Source of the DNA: Hermetia illucens
Lineage: Eukaryota > Arthropoda > Insecta > Diptera > Stratiomyidae
DNA length: 64,000 bases
Direction of reading: 5' to 3'
Assembly (NCBI RefSeq): GCF_905115235.1
Contig: NC_051853.1
Location: 47,923,467-47,987,466, forward strand
The notes under the pieces were generated by a model. That model was not told the DNA's origin, made no database searches, and saw nothing but the letters and a program-made list of their open reading frames with translations. Shown one piece after another: positions 34,577-46,499 of the stretch. The position numbers and the translations under genes are program-made. Within the stretch, counting starts at the first letter, position 1. Each line of letters begins with the position of its first letter.

Positions 34577-35458
34577 TTACGCAGTATAAACCTTTAAGGT
34601 ACATTTCAGAAATTTAGCCCTCAAGGCTTTAACCTTAATTTTAACTCGTTTTGAGCAAAACTTGACTTTGTGTATGGAGTTGCATTTAGAATCTTGTCTG
34701 CAAACAATTTCAGCATACGTTATAGGAGATAGCACCTCAGGTTCTTCTTCAGGGAAGTCAAAGGTGAGACTAATAGTCTTACATTTCTTACAATGTCGTT
34801 CAAGCCTCCGTGTGGCTATTAAACATTCACCTAAAAAGTATTCAAATGTAAAGATATATATTAAGAAAATTTAGCATTTTTTCTTTCAGTGAAAAATGTT
34901 TTTTCTTTGAACTTAGGTAGGACTTCCTACTATTCCTTAAGGAGAGCTGCATATTGTTGATAAAGTGCAAAAAAAATTAATTGAATTACATGGAACATGC
35001 ATAGGCATTGCAGGTAGCCTATGGGGCGTACAATATATTTGATGTCAGTTGGGAATGATAGATAAATAAATAAAACGCGGTGGAAGTAAACCTCTATTTC
35101 GAAAAATACGTAAACAGGAATTTTTTAGCATTACTTAATAATAACCTCAAATAAAAGATATCCCTGTAACTTATCGTAACGGTTTTAATCACTATTTCCC
35201 AAACAAGAGGTTATTAATGTAGAATTCATATCACTTACTGCATACTTGTGTTCCATAACATTTTTTGAATGCGTGGGTTCCTTTATGTAACTCTGGTACC
35301 AGCTCTGTTGAAGAATCTTGCGCCTCCAAGACCGTGATATTATTCGCAACCAATTTCTCAACTAAGATTTCATCTGTTGAGTTATCACCTGTGGGGTAGG
35401 AAGCTGCAACAGCTAGCAAGGCGATGAAAACTGCAACGGCTGTGACAAAACGAATCAT
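34577..35458 (-). CDS. Secreted peptide, paralogue 1 of a tandem family
   Basis: Two exons: 35458-35239 and 34830-34577 (intron 408 bp, GT-AG, phase 1); 157 residues. Residues 1-19 are a signal peptide (MIRFVTAVAVFIALLAVAA). An acidic, N-glycosylation-bearing segment follows (NST, NIT), then a cysteine region crossing the junction (CYGTQVCSECL), HCKKCKT, and a C-terminal block ITYAEIVCRQDSKCNSIHKV ending KFLKCTLKVYTA. This copy has more cysteines than the other two. The family is not one I know with certainty. The layout of the last 90 residues (YP.., ITY.EV, then V.I.V and a final KVY) weakly recalls the insect MBF2 family. Role unknown; extracellular by its signal peptide. Confidence 0.75.
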
Positions 35459-35515
35459 TTTAGCGCGACTAAGAAGGGGACTTGATTGAAGCTAGTAATT
35501 GCGAATAGATGCAGT

Positions 35516-35525
35516 CTATATATAC
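35516..35525 (-). promoter_or_regulatory. TATA box of secreted-peptide gene 1
   Basis: GTATATATAG on the minus strand, 58 nt upstream of the ATG. The same decamer lies at the same distance ahead of genes 2 and 3. Confidence 0.6.
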
Positions 35526-35934
35526 TGAGGACCGTTCCAAATATTAGTCGATCGACATTTTATCAAACCGTCATTAAAATCGATAACGCCTGCTTTTACT
35601 GGAACAGCTACCTTCATTTAATGGGGGCGTTGTAACGATATGTATTATACTAACTTCAATACTTCATCAACCCACCCACTTTAATAATACCTTCCCATGC
35701 CTTTGGCAGGAATTAAAAATTATCTGATCCAACATCTCGTACCTTTTACTGGAGAGAATTTATGGAATGTATCGAAAACAAGTGGGAAATAGCTTTTGTA
35801 TGTCATTCATCTTTATTCATCTTTCATTTATGAGACCTCTCAGAAGTGATCATTAATTTGCTGCATGAGTAACGCTATCATTGTGCTCAGATGTGTTAGA
35901 AGTAGGGCCACAATTGCATGAACTTGCCCTCAGG

Positions 35935-38900
35935 AGTCGTCAACGATCCTTAACGGGTCGCTTACGATACGGGGAGTGGTGTCCCCGAGGTACCCGAGCA
36001 AGTAGTTCTGACCCCCTAGCTGGCATAATACCTGCGCCCTATGTATGTGTGTGTGTGTGTCTGAGGTGGGGGAAAGGCAAAGCCTCTGAGCACTCAGACC
36101 TTAGTGGTCATTGTAATCGATTCCCTCGTCTAACGGAATATCCCGGATTCGTTTACGTATCGCAGGATTTCCGTTAGTGGATGTGATGCTATCCGCTGCA
36201 GTTGGAGCACATCAGCACCAAAAATCTGATGTCTGATGCGTCCGTAAGCGGGGCATTCACATAGAAAATGTTCCGTGGATTCCGCTTCCTCATTACAGAA
36301 TGGACACGTATCATCTTGGATAATTCCTATTCTGAACATATGCCGAGCAAGTGAAATATGGCCAGTCTGAATGCCCTTAATACTTCTGCAAGTCTTCCTG
36401 CTTTTCGACAGGATAAACTTTGCAGTATGTTTGTTTGGTTCTGACAGGAAGAGTTTGGTCTGTCTAGCAGCATTAAGGCTTCGCCACCTGTCATTATGGG
36501 AAACTTGCTCCCAGTTTTTGATAGCAGTATCATCCAATGCTACCGACACCCCAGTTGCTGGTACCGGTCCGGGCATGGGAAAAGTTGAAGCCTCTTTTGC
36601 TAACGCATCCGAGATTTCATTTCCCTCTACACCACAATGACCAGGTACCCAGAGTAAATTCACCATATTGAATCTATAAACAGAATTCAACCGGTTTTTA
36701 CATTCCTGAATGATTTTCGAAGTGATCAAAGTACTACTCAACGCCCTTAATGCAGCTTAACTATCGCTACAGACTGCGATGCGCCTGCCCTTCAACCGCT
36801 CGCCAATCATCCAGGTTGCAGCCTTTAGGATCGCATTCACTTCAACCTGAAAGAAGGTTGTAAATTGTCCCAAAGGAAAAGGCCACTTTTCGTTTTTATT
36901 CAAGAGGTAGGTCTTTGAGCCATCGGTGTAGAAGACATCAATATATCCTAACACGCATTCTTCTAGTTCGTCCCAGTTTTCTCTCCGTTTCAAGATAACA
37001 TCATATTTTCTACCAAACAGATGTATGGGGATCCAAGAATCAGAAGACATTGCGAAAACTGGATTCAATTGTCCCAATATCTCTTCCAAAGTTCTGTGCC
37101 TCCCCCCTCTCATGTCCATTATTTACCCATAGATCTAATCGAATTAGTCTATGAACTGCTCTCATTGCAGTGCTCTGAATAAACGAATCCAAGGGCTACA
37201 AATTGAGTAATGCATTCAGAGCTGCGCTGTATGTGTTGCTCATGGTGATATACCGGTGATACCCGGACACACAGTTCTTTGCAGTGTGGCTAGTTTACAG
37301 CGAAAAATCTTTTGTTTCATCTTAACCCACCACAGTACGGATGCATAAGCGAACACACAATGTTAGCAACATATATCCACATTACTACCTGAGGCCTAAG
37401 TCACTATGCCGATGCAAAGATCCGCCTACACAGCCCATAAGCTGTGAGAGCTCGTTTCATCTTTACCTCTAAATGTTTATTCCAAAGAAGCTTCTTGTCT
37501 AGAATAACTCCCAGATATTTCACTTCTTCGGAGAGTTGAAGGGTTGTATCCCTCATCTCTGGAAGGCAAAGACCATTCAGTTTCTTCCTTTTTGTAAATA
37601 ATACCATTGTGGTTTTATTTGGATTTACTGAAAGTCCATGCCTGAAACACCAACTGTCAATCAAATCAACGGCCCGTTGTGTATTTCTACACACCATTTC
37701 GAGATCCCGACCAACAGCCAGTACAGCCACGTCATCACATCCACTTCAGCACACAATCATCTCTCCGTGGGCGTAGCGTAGATTCACTCTATTAGAGTTT
37801 CGTCAACACCATGCTCTCTGGCGGCATCACAGAGATTTTGAAGGGCGCCCAGTCAAAAGCCCCTTCAATGTCCACAAACACCCCCATCGCGTACTCACCC
37901 TTCAGAGTTGCATCCTCTGTCTTTGAAACCAAAGAATGAAGAGTAGACTCACAGGACTTTCCACGTTGCATCCTCTGTCTTTGAAACCAAAGAATGAAGA
38001 GCAGACTCACTGGACTTTCCACGTTGGTAAGTATGTTGGTTTTTATTTAGTTGGTGCGACTTTAGCGCCTTGTCACGAATGGGACGCTCAACCAGTCTCT
38101 CCAGACATTTCAGCGAAAATGATGTTAGGCTGATTTGCCTGAAGTTTTTTGGATTAGAATAGTCATCTTTCCCAGGCTTTGGTATGAAGTCTACCTTCAC
38201 CTTCTACCAAGAGTAAGACACGTAGCCCAGAGCAACACATCCTCGAAAAATATTTATTAGAAGTTTCTCTAAGTGCTTTATGCCCTCTTTTAGCATCGCT
38301 GGATAGATGCCATCCATAGCAGGTGCTTTGAAATGGTCAAATGATATATAGCAGCACTCGCTTTTTCATTGGTAGCAACCGCTCTCGCAGTGTCCCAATT
38401 CCCCTTGCAACACCTTCGTGTTGAAGGGTTTGCAGTAACCGCCAATTCTCTTCTTCCCACTTCTGAGACCTGGTGTACTTCCAAGAGAGTCTATGTAGAC
38501 TCAACTCTGGAGTTTGTGAAAGTACCATCCGGTTTTCTAAGAGAGTCCAACTTGGCCGACTCATCCTTATTAAGGACTCTGCACAACCTGGAAGTCTCCC
38601 TTTCACCTTCCAGTTCCTCACAGTATGCTCTAAAAGAGTTTCGTTTCGAACGTTTTACGAGCCTCTTATATTCACGCTGTGAGTTCCGGAAATTTAATCA
38701 GTCTTCATCTTTATTGCTTTTCCAAGCGCGATTTAGAAGTCGCCTGGTTGATTTCCTGTATCTCTGCAGTTCTCGGTTCCACCATAGAACCGTTTTACCA
38801 CTTTGGCCTCGGGAAACAGGACAAGCCTCTTCAAAGCACTCTAAAAATGTTCGATTCATAGTTTTCAATTGATCTTCTGTCGCCAAAAGTGTCCTTAGTC

Positions 38901-39470
38901 GCCTAGGGAGCTCAATTTTCTCGCCAAGAAGTTCATTGAACTTTGTCAAATTCGTTTTCCTAGGATTCCGTCTTTGTATTACAGGCGAACAGCCTGTTAC
39001 ACTAAATTCTAAGTAACGGTGATCTGAGAGTGAGACTTCATCTAGTACTCGCCAGGTCAATTAATTCACTTCTTCTTGGTCCCACGAACGTAGGGGCGTA
39101 CCCTACGTTCGCGGTCATTAGACCAGCTGAAGTGATAAAATCAAATCTCTAGGATTGCATTTGCTACTGCCCCAACAAATATGCTGAGCGTTCGCATCAC
39201 AACCTATTAAAAGCTCAAGGCCACTTGATTCTGCACACACTACTAGATCCCTTAGTTCTTGCGTCGGCGGAAGGCACAAAGAATCATAGGGTAAGTAGGC
39301 AGAGGCAACTATAACGTTTCTCCTTTTGTCATTAATTATTGTAAGTTGATCGCAGCAAGGTCCTGTGAACAAAGTTGTCTCAGCATGGTTGCCTCTAAGA
39401 ATTTTGACATCAGAACGCAGGCAGGTTATATTGAGAAAGGACGACAATTCCATTGGGGGTTGCGTCAATG
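35935..39470 (-). mobile_element. LOA-type LINE, long copy with RNase H
   Basis: Minus-strand element about 3.5 kb. From 5' to 3': AP endonuclease (39468-39118: SGLELLIGCDANAQHICWGS), post-endonuclease region (39060-38698: SLSDHRYLEFSV, SRGQSGKTVLW), RT fingers (38200-37949: KPGKDDYSNPKNFRQISLTS), palm (GVFVDIEGAFDWAPF), post-palm (37730-37404: GLSVNPNKTTMVLFTKRKK, YLGVILDKKLLWNKHL), RNase H (37119-36757: FYTDGSKTY, then LLWVPGHCGVEGNEISDALA at about 36650) and a C-terminal knuckle (CPFCNEEAESTEHFLCECP). The 3' UTR holds a short GT run (36045-36060). Decayed by several frameshifts and a tandem duplication. Confidence 0.8.
37907..38022 (-). repeat. 58-bp tandem duplication inside LOA-type RT
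   Basis: Two consecutive 58 bp units (37907-37964, 37965-38022) that differ at two positions (gtagactcacaggac versus gcagactcactggac). In protein terms ESTLHSLVSKTEDAT is read twice, with a frame change because 58 is not a multiple of three. Confidence 0.85.
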
Positions 39471-39739
39471 GAAGCGACTATCGCAGGACGGTTGACGGGT
39501 GGATGGCCCTCAAACTATGTTGCCCTCAACGGCGGGGGAAGAGTGGAAGTTTGTCAGAAAATTGAGGATGGACTTGAAGCACATTGCCAAAAATCAACAA
39601 CGATGCCGCGAAATATGGTTGATGCAGTGTGCCCAACTAGGGATTTATGATTTATAACTATTCTTCCGCAACAAGATAAAATAAGACTTGGCTATCCGTT
39701 CAACAGGCCGTCTTGCCGATCCCGTATAGGAACGTATTG

Positions 39740-41150
39740 GGGATAAGAAGGCTCTAGGATTGGACGGATGGAGACTGCAGAGTCGGAGAAGGATATCTTC
39801 AACGAGGCAGTTGAACAGACCCTCGAAACCTGTCCCAAGTATGATATCAAAATGATGCTTGGAGATTTTAACAGTCAAGTAGCGATGGAGCCCGTTTTCA
39901 GGCGATACATTCGCTCCCATAATTTACATGAGGATATCAATAATAACAGACTGCAGATTATTCAATTAGCACGAAATATATGTTGGAAGTACCCGGTTTG
40001 CGTGGAAAGCAATCCACAAACATACGTGGTCCTCTCCAGACGCCGCCACCTCTCACATATCACGCACTGCAGTAAATATAGGCGTATCACGGTGCCGAGT
40101 ACTATCTATAAGATATTCTCCGCTATTTTGCTAGGTCGGATAGCCTCATAGGCCCAGAACATTATCGGTCCGTACCAAAGAGGCTTCACTCCAGGCAAAT
40201 CAGCAACAAATCAGATCTTCTCTCTGCAGCAAGTGATGGAAAACTGTTGGAATATGGGCATTAGTTATACCATCTTTTCATCGACTTTAAGGCCGCCTAT
40301 GATAGCATAACCACGGCAAAACTGAACACGACTATGAGAGAGTTCGGTATTAGTAAATTAATAAGACCGACTAGGCTGACCCTGACCCATATACGAGGCC
40401 AAATAAAAGCAGCAGGATCACTCACCAAACCATTCAACATCAACGATGGTCTAAGACAAGAGGATGTCCTATCGTGCAGCTTCTTTAACCTGCCCTTGGA
40501 AAAAATTATTTGCAATGCAGATGTTAATACACGAGGCACTATCGTCTTCAAGTCCACTCAACTAGTGGCCTATGCTGATATCGGCATTATGGGAAAACCA
40601 AGCTGAGATGTACAGTATACCTTCATCCAGATGGAGCAGGCGGCAAAAGATTTTGGCTTGCACATTAATGAAGTACGAAGTACACGTCAGCGCCAAAAAC
40701 TAAAGAACGAACAACATTAAATTGCACTAGTCAAACGAAAACAATAAAGATGGCAGACTACAACTTTGAGATCGTTAAAAACTTCCCTATTTCAGCTTAC
40801 GAAAACTGTTTCGCTCGAAATGCCTCACCATAGTGTCAAGATTTTTACTGTACTATGATCTTGCCAGTCCTCATGTATTCCTCGTGGGTTCTTAACAAGA
40901 AAAATTGCGAACTTTTGGCCGCGTCCGGGAGAAGAATCCTCTGAAGAATTTTTAGCCCCCTACATGAGGATGGATGATTCCGCAGCCTCTATAACGACGA
41001 TATTTATATATACGATACCACGACCATCAAACCGGAAAGTTTTTAGGAATATCAAATTGTTGGACCTCGGTGCAAAATCGGATGTTTGGGGTTCCTTACT
41101 AAGGCAGGCCTAGACCCGATATTGCTTATTAAGCCGTTGATTATGTGGAA
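39740..41150 (+). mobile_element. RTE-like LINE (family A), deleted copy
   Basis: Plus strand. Endonuclease text (AVEQTLETCPKYDIKMMLGD, FNSQVAMEPVFRRYIRSHNL) at 39790-39930 is followed by a deletion into RT (STIYKIFSAILLGRIAS at 40095-40150; MREFGISKLIRPTRLTLTHI at 40334; LVAYADIGIMG with a damaged catalytic box near 40580). The C-terminal domain decays to 41130. Confidence 0.7.
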
Positions 41151-41209
41151 AAGACCAGAGTTCGTTCCACTAGCGAAACATCAACAACTACCCGGTGTGT
41201 CCTCTTCAT

Positions 41210-41490
41210 ATCTCCCTATCCGTCTTTTAGATATTATGGAGAATTGAAGAATGAATATTCTTTACTTGATATCAACTGATTCCCAGGGTTCCGTATTGGG
41301 ACTCCTGATGTAGAACATAATGCGTCTGGGATGCGTATCAGAGTCGGCAACGCTAGTTGACTTTGCGGACTTGGAACTTAAGGAGCAAGCAAGAAAAACA
41401 ATGCAGTTGGTATTCAGAAGTCGTTTCAAAGCCAATTATTAGATACCTAGCGATTATGATCAAAACCAAGTTGAATTTGTCTAATATCGG
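41210..41490 (+). mobile_element. R1-clade LINE fragment
   Basis: Plus-strand pieces recall the R1 post-palm text: gttccgtattgggactcctg (GSVLG-PLL), then SKPIIRYLAIMIKTKLNL, compare SKPAIKYLGVMIDGKLNF at 53200. No open frame of length. Confidence 0.5.
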
Positions 41491-41975
41491 TGTGTCATTG
41501 TGGGAAACGTGGTATCTGCCAACGGTGACACCGAACTGGATGTCGCCCGACCCATTAACACAACAAGATCCGCTTTCGCTGCCCTGTCTAAAATCTGGGA
41601 ATGCACTTATCTAAACACCAAGATCAAACTGAGAATATTATGTGCAAGTGTGGGAGTAAAACATGAATGGTGGCAACCACTGTCACTTGAAGGCTCCAAG
41701 CCTTCGTTAACGCCTACCTGAGAGGTATCATCGGAGACGAAGAACTTAGACTTATCACTGGTACGTGATGCGATCAGAAAACGGAAGTGGCATTGGATAG
41801 GTCACACAGTAAAAAAGGGCTCAGTGGTATTCCACACCCCCAAGATAGCCAATGAATGGTCGCCCGAGCGGCACTTGACGCAGAATAATGGAAGAAGAGC
41901 GCGGACATCTCGGGATGCCCTGGGGCAGCTGAAGCGTGTACGATAGCGCGTATGTGGGATTGCTTTGCTATAAAA
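41491..41975 (+). mobile_element. APE-type LINE fragment (family C), C-terminal part
   Basis: Plus-strand text VVSANGDTELDVARPINTTR and SAFAALSKIWECTYLNTKIK, then KRKWHWIGHTVKKG at about 41775. This is the conserved C-terminal region (..KW.WIGHT.R) of the family C LINE, whose RT part is seen at 13660 and 50600. Confidence 0.65.
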
Positions 41976-41999
41976 GGTAAATAGCAATCATAGATAGAT

Positions 42000-42340
42000 T
42001 GCGAGAATGGCTCCTCTGGATCTCGCCGCCGCGCTATCTCTACCGAAGAAGCAGGGCTAATCCGTCCCAGGTGACAGCAGACTTTCGAAAAGCCACTAAA
42101 AAAGGCTTTGCTACGGAAGCAACGGTGGCATAATTCCGCTGGAAATACCTTTAAAAATATGGATCGAACGAAAACACGGGAAATTGAATTATCAACGCAC
42201 ACAGTGGTTGTAGGAGGAACATATTTGTATCGAGTTCGATCGGACTAATCTTCCGACTACCTTGAAGGCGCCCAAGAATTTGGAGCATGTTACGTTACAC
42301 TCTCCGTAAATGAAAGAGGTGGATCGAGCGACATAGTTTT
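42000..42340 (+). mobile_element. R1-clade LINE fragment, C-terminal
   Basis: Decayed plus-strand C-terminus: WIERKHGKLNY near 42155, then a knuckle-region relic (KNLEHVTLHSP near 42275), compare WLERKHGEINFNLTQFF at 52700. It lies directly downstream of secreted-peptide gene 2. Confidence 0.5.
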
Positions 42341-42491
42341 CGGACCCTATAATCTCATTCGGACGTCGCATGGCGTTCTGTACACATTCAGTTTCAAGAG
42401 GATGGAAATAAAAAAGTTTGTTGGAACAAAAAATCACTGTTATGATTCCAGAAGTTTAATTCGTATCTAGATAATACAATTTATCTTACAA

Positions 42492-43164
42492 TTAGACGCA
42501 ATTAGAGTAAACCTTTAATACACATTTAACATGTGTTACTCTCCAGGCTTCAACGTAAATTTTAACTTCTTCTTTGGTAAACTTGACTTCGCGCATGTAG
42601 TTGCAAGCAGTATTTTTTTGCCAGCAAGTGACTTCAGCATACACTATAGGATTATGTTTTTTATAATCTCCATGGGGCGGATACTCAAGGTTAAACTGAA
42701 TAGTCTCAGGAGTACCAGAGTCCCGCTTAATTGTCTGTTTGCCTACATAAGTTTTGCCTGGAAAGTATTCAAATTAATTAGAAGTAAATTAGGAAAATTC
42801 AGTATTTTTTTCCTTTGAGTGAAAAATTTTTCCTTTGATAAATTATTGAACTACCCCAAAGATATCCCTCCAACTTATCGTAACGGTCCTGATCACTACT
42901 TCCCCAAAAAAGCTTAATAATTTAGAAATCATATTACTTACCGCACTTTTCTGATCCAAAACGGCGTACGATTTTGTGAGTTCGCCTACCCTTATGTAAC
43001 TCTGGTGTCAACTCGGTTGAATTATGTCCCGATTCCTCGACCGTGATATTATCCGCAACTATTTCATTGTTATCAGTAACGGTTGAGTTATCATCTGCTG
43101 GGGAGCAAGCGGCAACAGCTAGCAAGGCGATGAAAACTGCAACGGCTGTGACGAAACGAATCAT
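42492..43164 (-). CDS. Secreted peptide, paralogue 2 of a tandem family
   Basis: Two exons: 43164-42942 and 42757-42492 (intron 184 bp, GT-AG, phase 1); 162 residues. The signal peptide is identical to paralogue 1 over 19 residues, followed by CSPADDNSTVTDNN, an acidic region with NST and NIT sequons, and a basic segment (KGRRTHKIVRRFG) before the junction cysteine (SEKCGK). Exon 2 encodes TIQFNLEYPPHGDY, PIVYAEVTCWQKNTACNYMR, EVKFTKEEVKIYVEAW and VKCVLKVYSNCV at the end. The basic RR stretch could be a processing site. Extracellular; function unknown; weak MBF2-like layout as in paralogue 1. Confidence 0.78.
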
Positions 43165-43715
43165 TTTGGCGCAACTACGAAGGGAACTTGATTGAAGTTA
43201 GTGATGGCGAATAAATGCAGTCTATATATACTGAAAGCGAGCATCCCAAATATTACCCCCTCTACTGATTACATTCGATAAAGTCGTCATTGAAATCGAT
43301 AAGGCGCGGTTTTGCGGAAGCGTATACCTTCATTTGATGGGGGCGTTGTTATAACCACTCTTTATCAACCCGCCCATTTCTATTTTCCCATGCCTTTGGT
43401 TGGGCTAAGAATTATCTGAATCAACATCGTGTACCTTCCATTCAAGGGGATTTATCGGATATATGGAAAGCAACTGAGAAATAGGTTTTGCAAGTTATTC
43501 ATCTATGAGACCTTTCAGAGTGATCAATAATTTGGTGCATGAGTAACGCTGACATTGTCCTATAGATAAAATCTGAAGTGCGAGACGTAAGGTCCTAATT
43601 GCATGATTGTAAGCCACAAGGATCTTACAAAAGAAGAAAGGTTCGCTTTGTAATGTCAAATACTGAATCACGAGGACTGAGTCTTCATTATCATGTCCTG
43701 AACTATGAACTATGA
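43165..43715 (-). repeat. Duplicated 5' flank of secreted-peptide gene 2
   Basis: About 550 bp almost identical to 61684-62235 (for example gcggaagcgtataccttcat, gggggcgttgttataaccac, gatcttacaaaag) and more distantly to 35459-35930. It holds the TATA box GTATATATAG at 43231-43222, 58 nt before the ATG. It marks the extent of the gene duplication unit. Confidence 0.8.
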
Positions 43716-43719
43716 ACCA

Positions 43720-46450
43720 TGATATCATCATCATCAACGGCGCAACAACCGGTATTCGGTCTAGGCCTACCTTAATAAGGAACTCCAGACATCCCGGTTT
43801 TGCGGCGAGGTCTACCAATTCGATATCCATAAAAGCTGTCTGGCGTCCTGACCTACGCCATTGCTCCATCTCAGGCAGGGTCTGCCTCGTCTTTTTTTTC
43901 TACCATAGATATTGTCCTTATAGACTTTCCGGGCTGGATCATCCTCATCCATACGGATTAAGTGACCCGCCTACCATAACCGATTGAGTAGGATTTAATC
44001 CACAACTTGATGGTCGTGGTATCGCTCATAGATTTCGTCGTTATGTAGACTACGGAATCGTCCATCCTGATGTAAGGGGTCAACAATTCTTCGGAGGTTT
44101 CTTCTCTCGAACGCGGCGAACAGTTAGGGGGCTTGCCAGAACCCAAGTCTCCGAGGAATACATGAGGACTGGCAAGATCATTGACTTGTATAGTAAGAGC
44201 TTCGACCCTATGGTGAGATGTTTCGAGCGCAACAGTTTTTTTAAGCTGAAATATGCTCTGTTGGCTGCCAAGAACAGTGCGCGGATTTCATCATCGTAGC
44301 TGTTATCGGTTGTGATTTTCGATCCCAGATAGGAGAACTTATCAACGGTCTCAAAGTTGTAGTCTCCTATCCTTATTCTTCCCGTTTTACCAGTACGGTT
44401 TGATATTGTTGGTTTCTGGTGCTGACGTTGCCACCATATACTTTGTCTTGCCTTCATTGATGTGCAGCTCACGATCTCGCACCAATCGCCGCCTGCTGGA
44501 TCTGGATGATGGCAGTTTGTACATCTCGGGTCGTTCTTCCCATGATGTCGGTATCGTCAGCATAGGTCAGTAGTTGGGTGGAATTAAAGAGGATCGTACT
44601 TCTTGCATTTATGTTAGCATCACGGATCACTTTCTCCAGGGCCAGGTTAAAGAGGACGCATGATAGGTCATCCCCGGCGGTAGACCGTTGTTGGTTTCAA
44701 ATAGTCTCGAAAGTGATCCTATTGCTTTTATCTGACCTCGCACATTGGTCAGAATCAGCCCAGCCAGTCTTATCAATTTCGTCGAGATGCCGAATTCTCT
44801 TTTACACTTGGCTATGCTATCACCCTTTTACCCTGGCTATGCTATCACCCTTTTACCCTGGCTATGCTATCATAGGCGACTTTAAAGTCGATGGAGATGG
44901 TGAAACTGATGTCCGTATTCCAACAGTTTTTCATCGCTCGCCGCACAGAGAAAATCTGATCTGTTGCCGATTTGCCTGGGTCTGATTTGGTATGGGTCAA
45001 TGATGTTCTGGGCGAATGGGGCTATTCGGCCTAGCAAGATAGCGGAGAATATCTTATAGATGGTACTCAGCAACGTGATACCTCTATAATTGCTGCACTG
45101 TGTGATATCTCCCATTTTGCCAGTCGCCAGGCATTGATTCGCTGTCCTACACCTTGAGCATAAGTTGATGAATCATTTGGTGTAATTGGTCGCTTCCATA
45201 TTTAACCAATTGGGCTGTGATTCCATCGGCTCCTGCCAACTTATGATTTTTAAGCCGATGAATTACACGGACTGTTTCTTGTAAACTTGGTGGTGGCAAT
45301 ATTTGTTCGTCGTCTTCAGTTGGCAGGACCTCCAACTCGTCGGTGTTCTTGTTGTTCAGTACTGTCGGAAATCAGATTTCCCTCTTTGTTTCGGCAGCAT
45401 GAATATCGAGGTGTATAAGGCTTCTTCTGATGCGGTTGCTCCCTGTACTTTTCTAGCTCACAGACTTGTTGGTTCTCCCAAGCTTCCTTTTTCCGTGAAG
45501 TCACTTCTCCGCTCGACGGGGTTCGTGATAAGTCTTTGCGCGTGCCCGCGTTCTTTGAGAATGTAACATTACTCGGTGTGCAGCATTTTTCCTTTCCGTT
45601 GCTAGCTTACATTCATCGTCTAACCAGCCATTCCCACTCTGTTTGCGGCTGGTGTCAAGTATGTTTGCGGCCGTATTTATGATAACATTCTTCAGGTGAT
45701 TGTGAAGATCATTTGTTGATGCTTCATCTCCAGGATCTCTGTAGACTGCGGTTGTTGCGGCATCCATTTCCCTCTTGTAGGCGTTGCGGAGGACTGTGTT
45801 TTGGATGGCTTCAGTGTTAACCCTCACCTGATTGTCAGAGATGATTCTGGGTGGTTTTGTTATTCAAGCTCGAAGCACCATGCCAACGAAATAGTGATCC
45901 GGGCCTATATTGGTCCCCAAATATGTTTTGACATCTATCAAGGCTGAGAGATGGCGGCGTTCGATCAACACGTGGTCAATTTGATTAAAATTGGTCCCGT
46001 CTGGAGAGGCCCACGTATGTTTGTGGACCGCTTTCTGCGCAAACCAGGTACTTCCAACAACCATTTCGTGTGACACTGCAAATTGAATGATCCGCAGTCC
46101 GTTATCATTTGCATTTTGATGTAAGCTATGGGCGCCAACGTATCGCCTGAATACTGGCTCCTTCCCTACTTGGCTGTTAAAATCCCCAAGTATGATTTTG
46201 ATATCATATCTGGGACAGGGTGCGAGGGTTCGCTCTATTGCCTCGCATAAGGTATCCTTCTCCGACTTTGCAGTCTCCTCTGTAGGGGCGTGAACGTTAA
46301 CGAGGCTTATATTTTTAAATTTGCCTCGCAAGCGCAGAGTGCATAGCGGTTCGCCCATGTTTTTAAAGCCGACAACAGCAGATTTCATTTTTTGGCTAAC
46401 TAAGAAACCTACTCCGAGCACAACCATACTGCTACAAAATGTGGCCCTTT
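43720..46450 (-). mobile_element. RTE-like LINE (family A), longest copy
   Basis: Minus strand. Endonuclease at 46430-45830: NVHAPTEETAKSEKD, RYDIKIILGDFNSQVGKEPV, HKHTWASPDGTNFNQIDHVL, GPDHYFVGMVLRA. Linker at 45827-45350 (GWLDDECKLATERKNAAHRV). RT fingers at 45335-44882 (VIHRLKNHKLAGADGITAQL, YRGITLLSTIYKIFSAILLG). The catalytic box YADDTDIMG can be read at about 44570-44540, and the C-terminal domain follows at 44472-43760. The tail is ATCATCATCAACGGCGCAAC in plus orientation at 43724. APE endonuclease and RT follow the RTE-type order. Several breaks. Confidence 0.8.
44806..44876. repeat. 25-bp tandem repeat inside RTE-like LINE
   Basis: Three near-identical units around ggctatgctatcacccttttaccct. 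In undisturbed copies (63150) only one unit occurs (cctggctatgctatcataggcg), so this is a local expansion. Confidence 0.75.
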
Positions 46451-46499
46451 TTTGTAGAAATATAAGAGGAGTTAGCCAGTAAATTTTTAAAATATCGAA

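Noticed and set aside
36045-36063. Short GT-rich microsatellite
   Set aside because: Too short to be noteworthy; part of a LINE 3' region.
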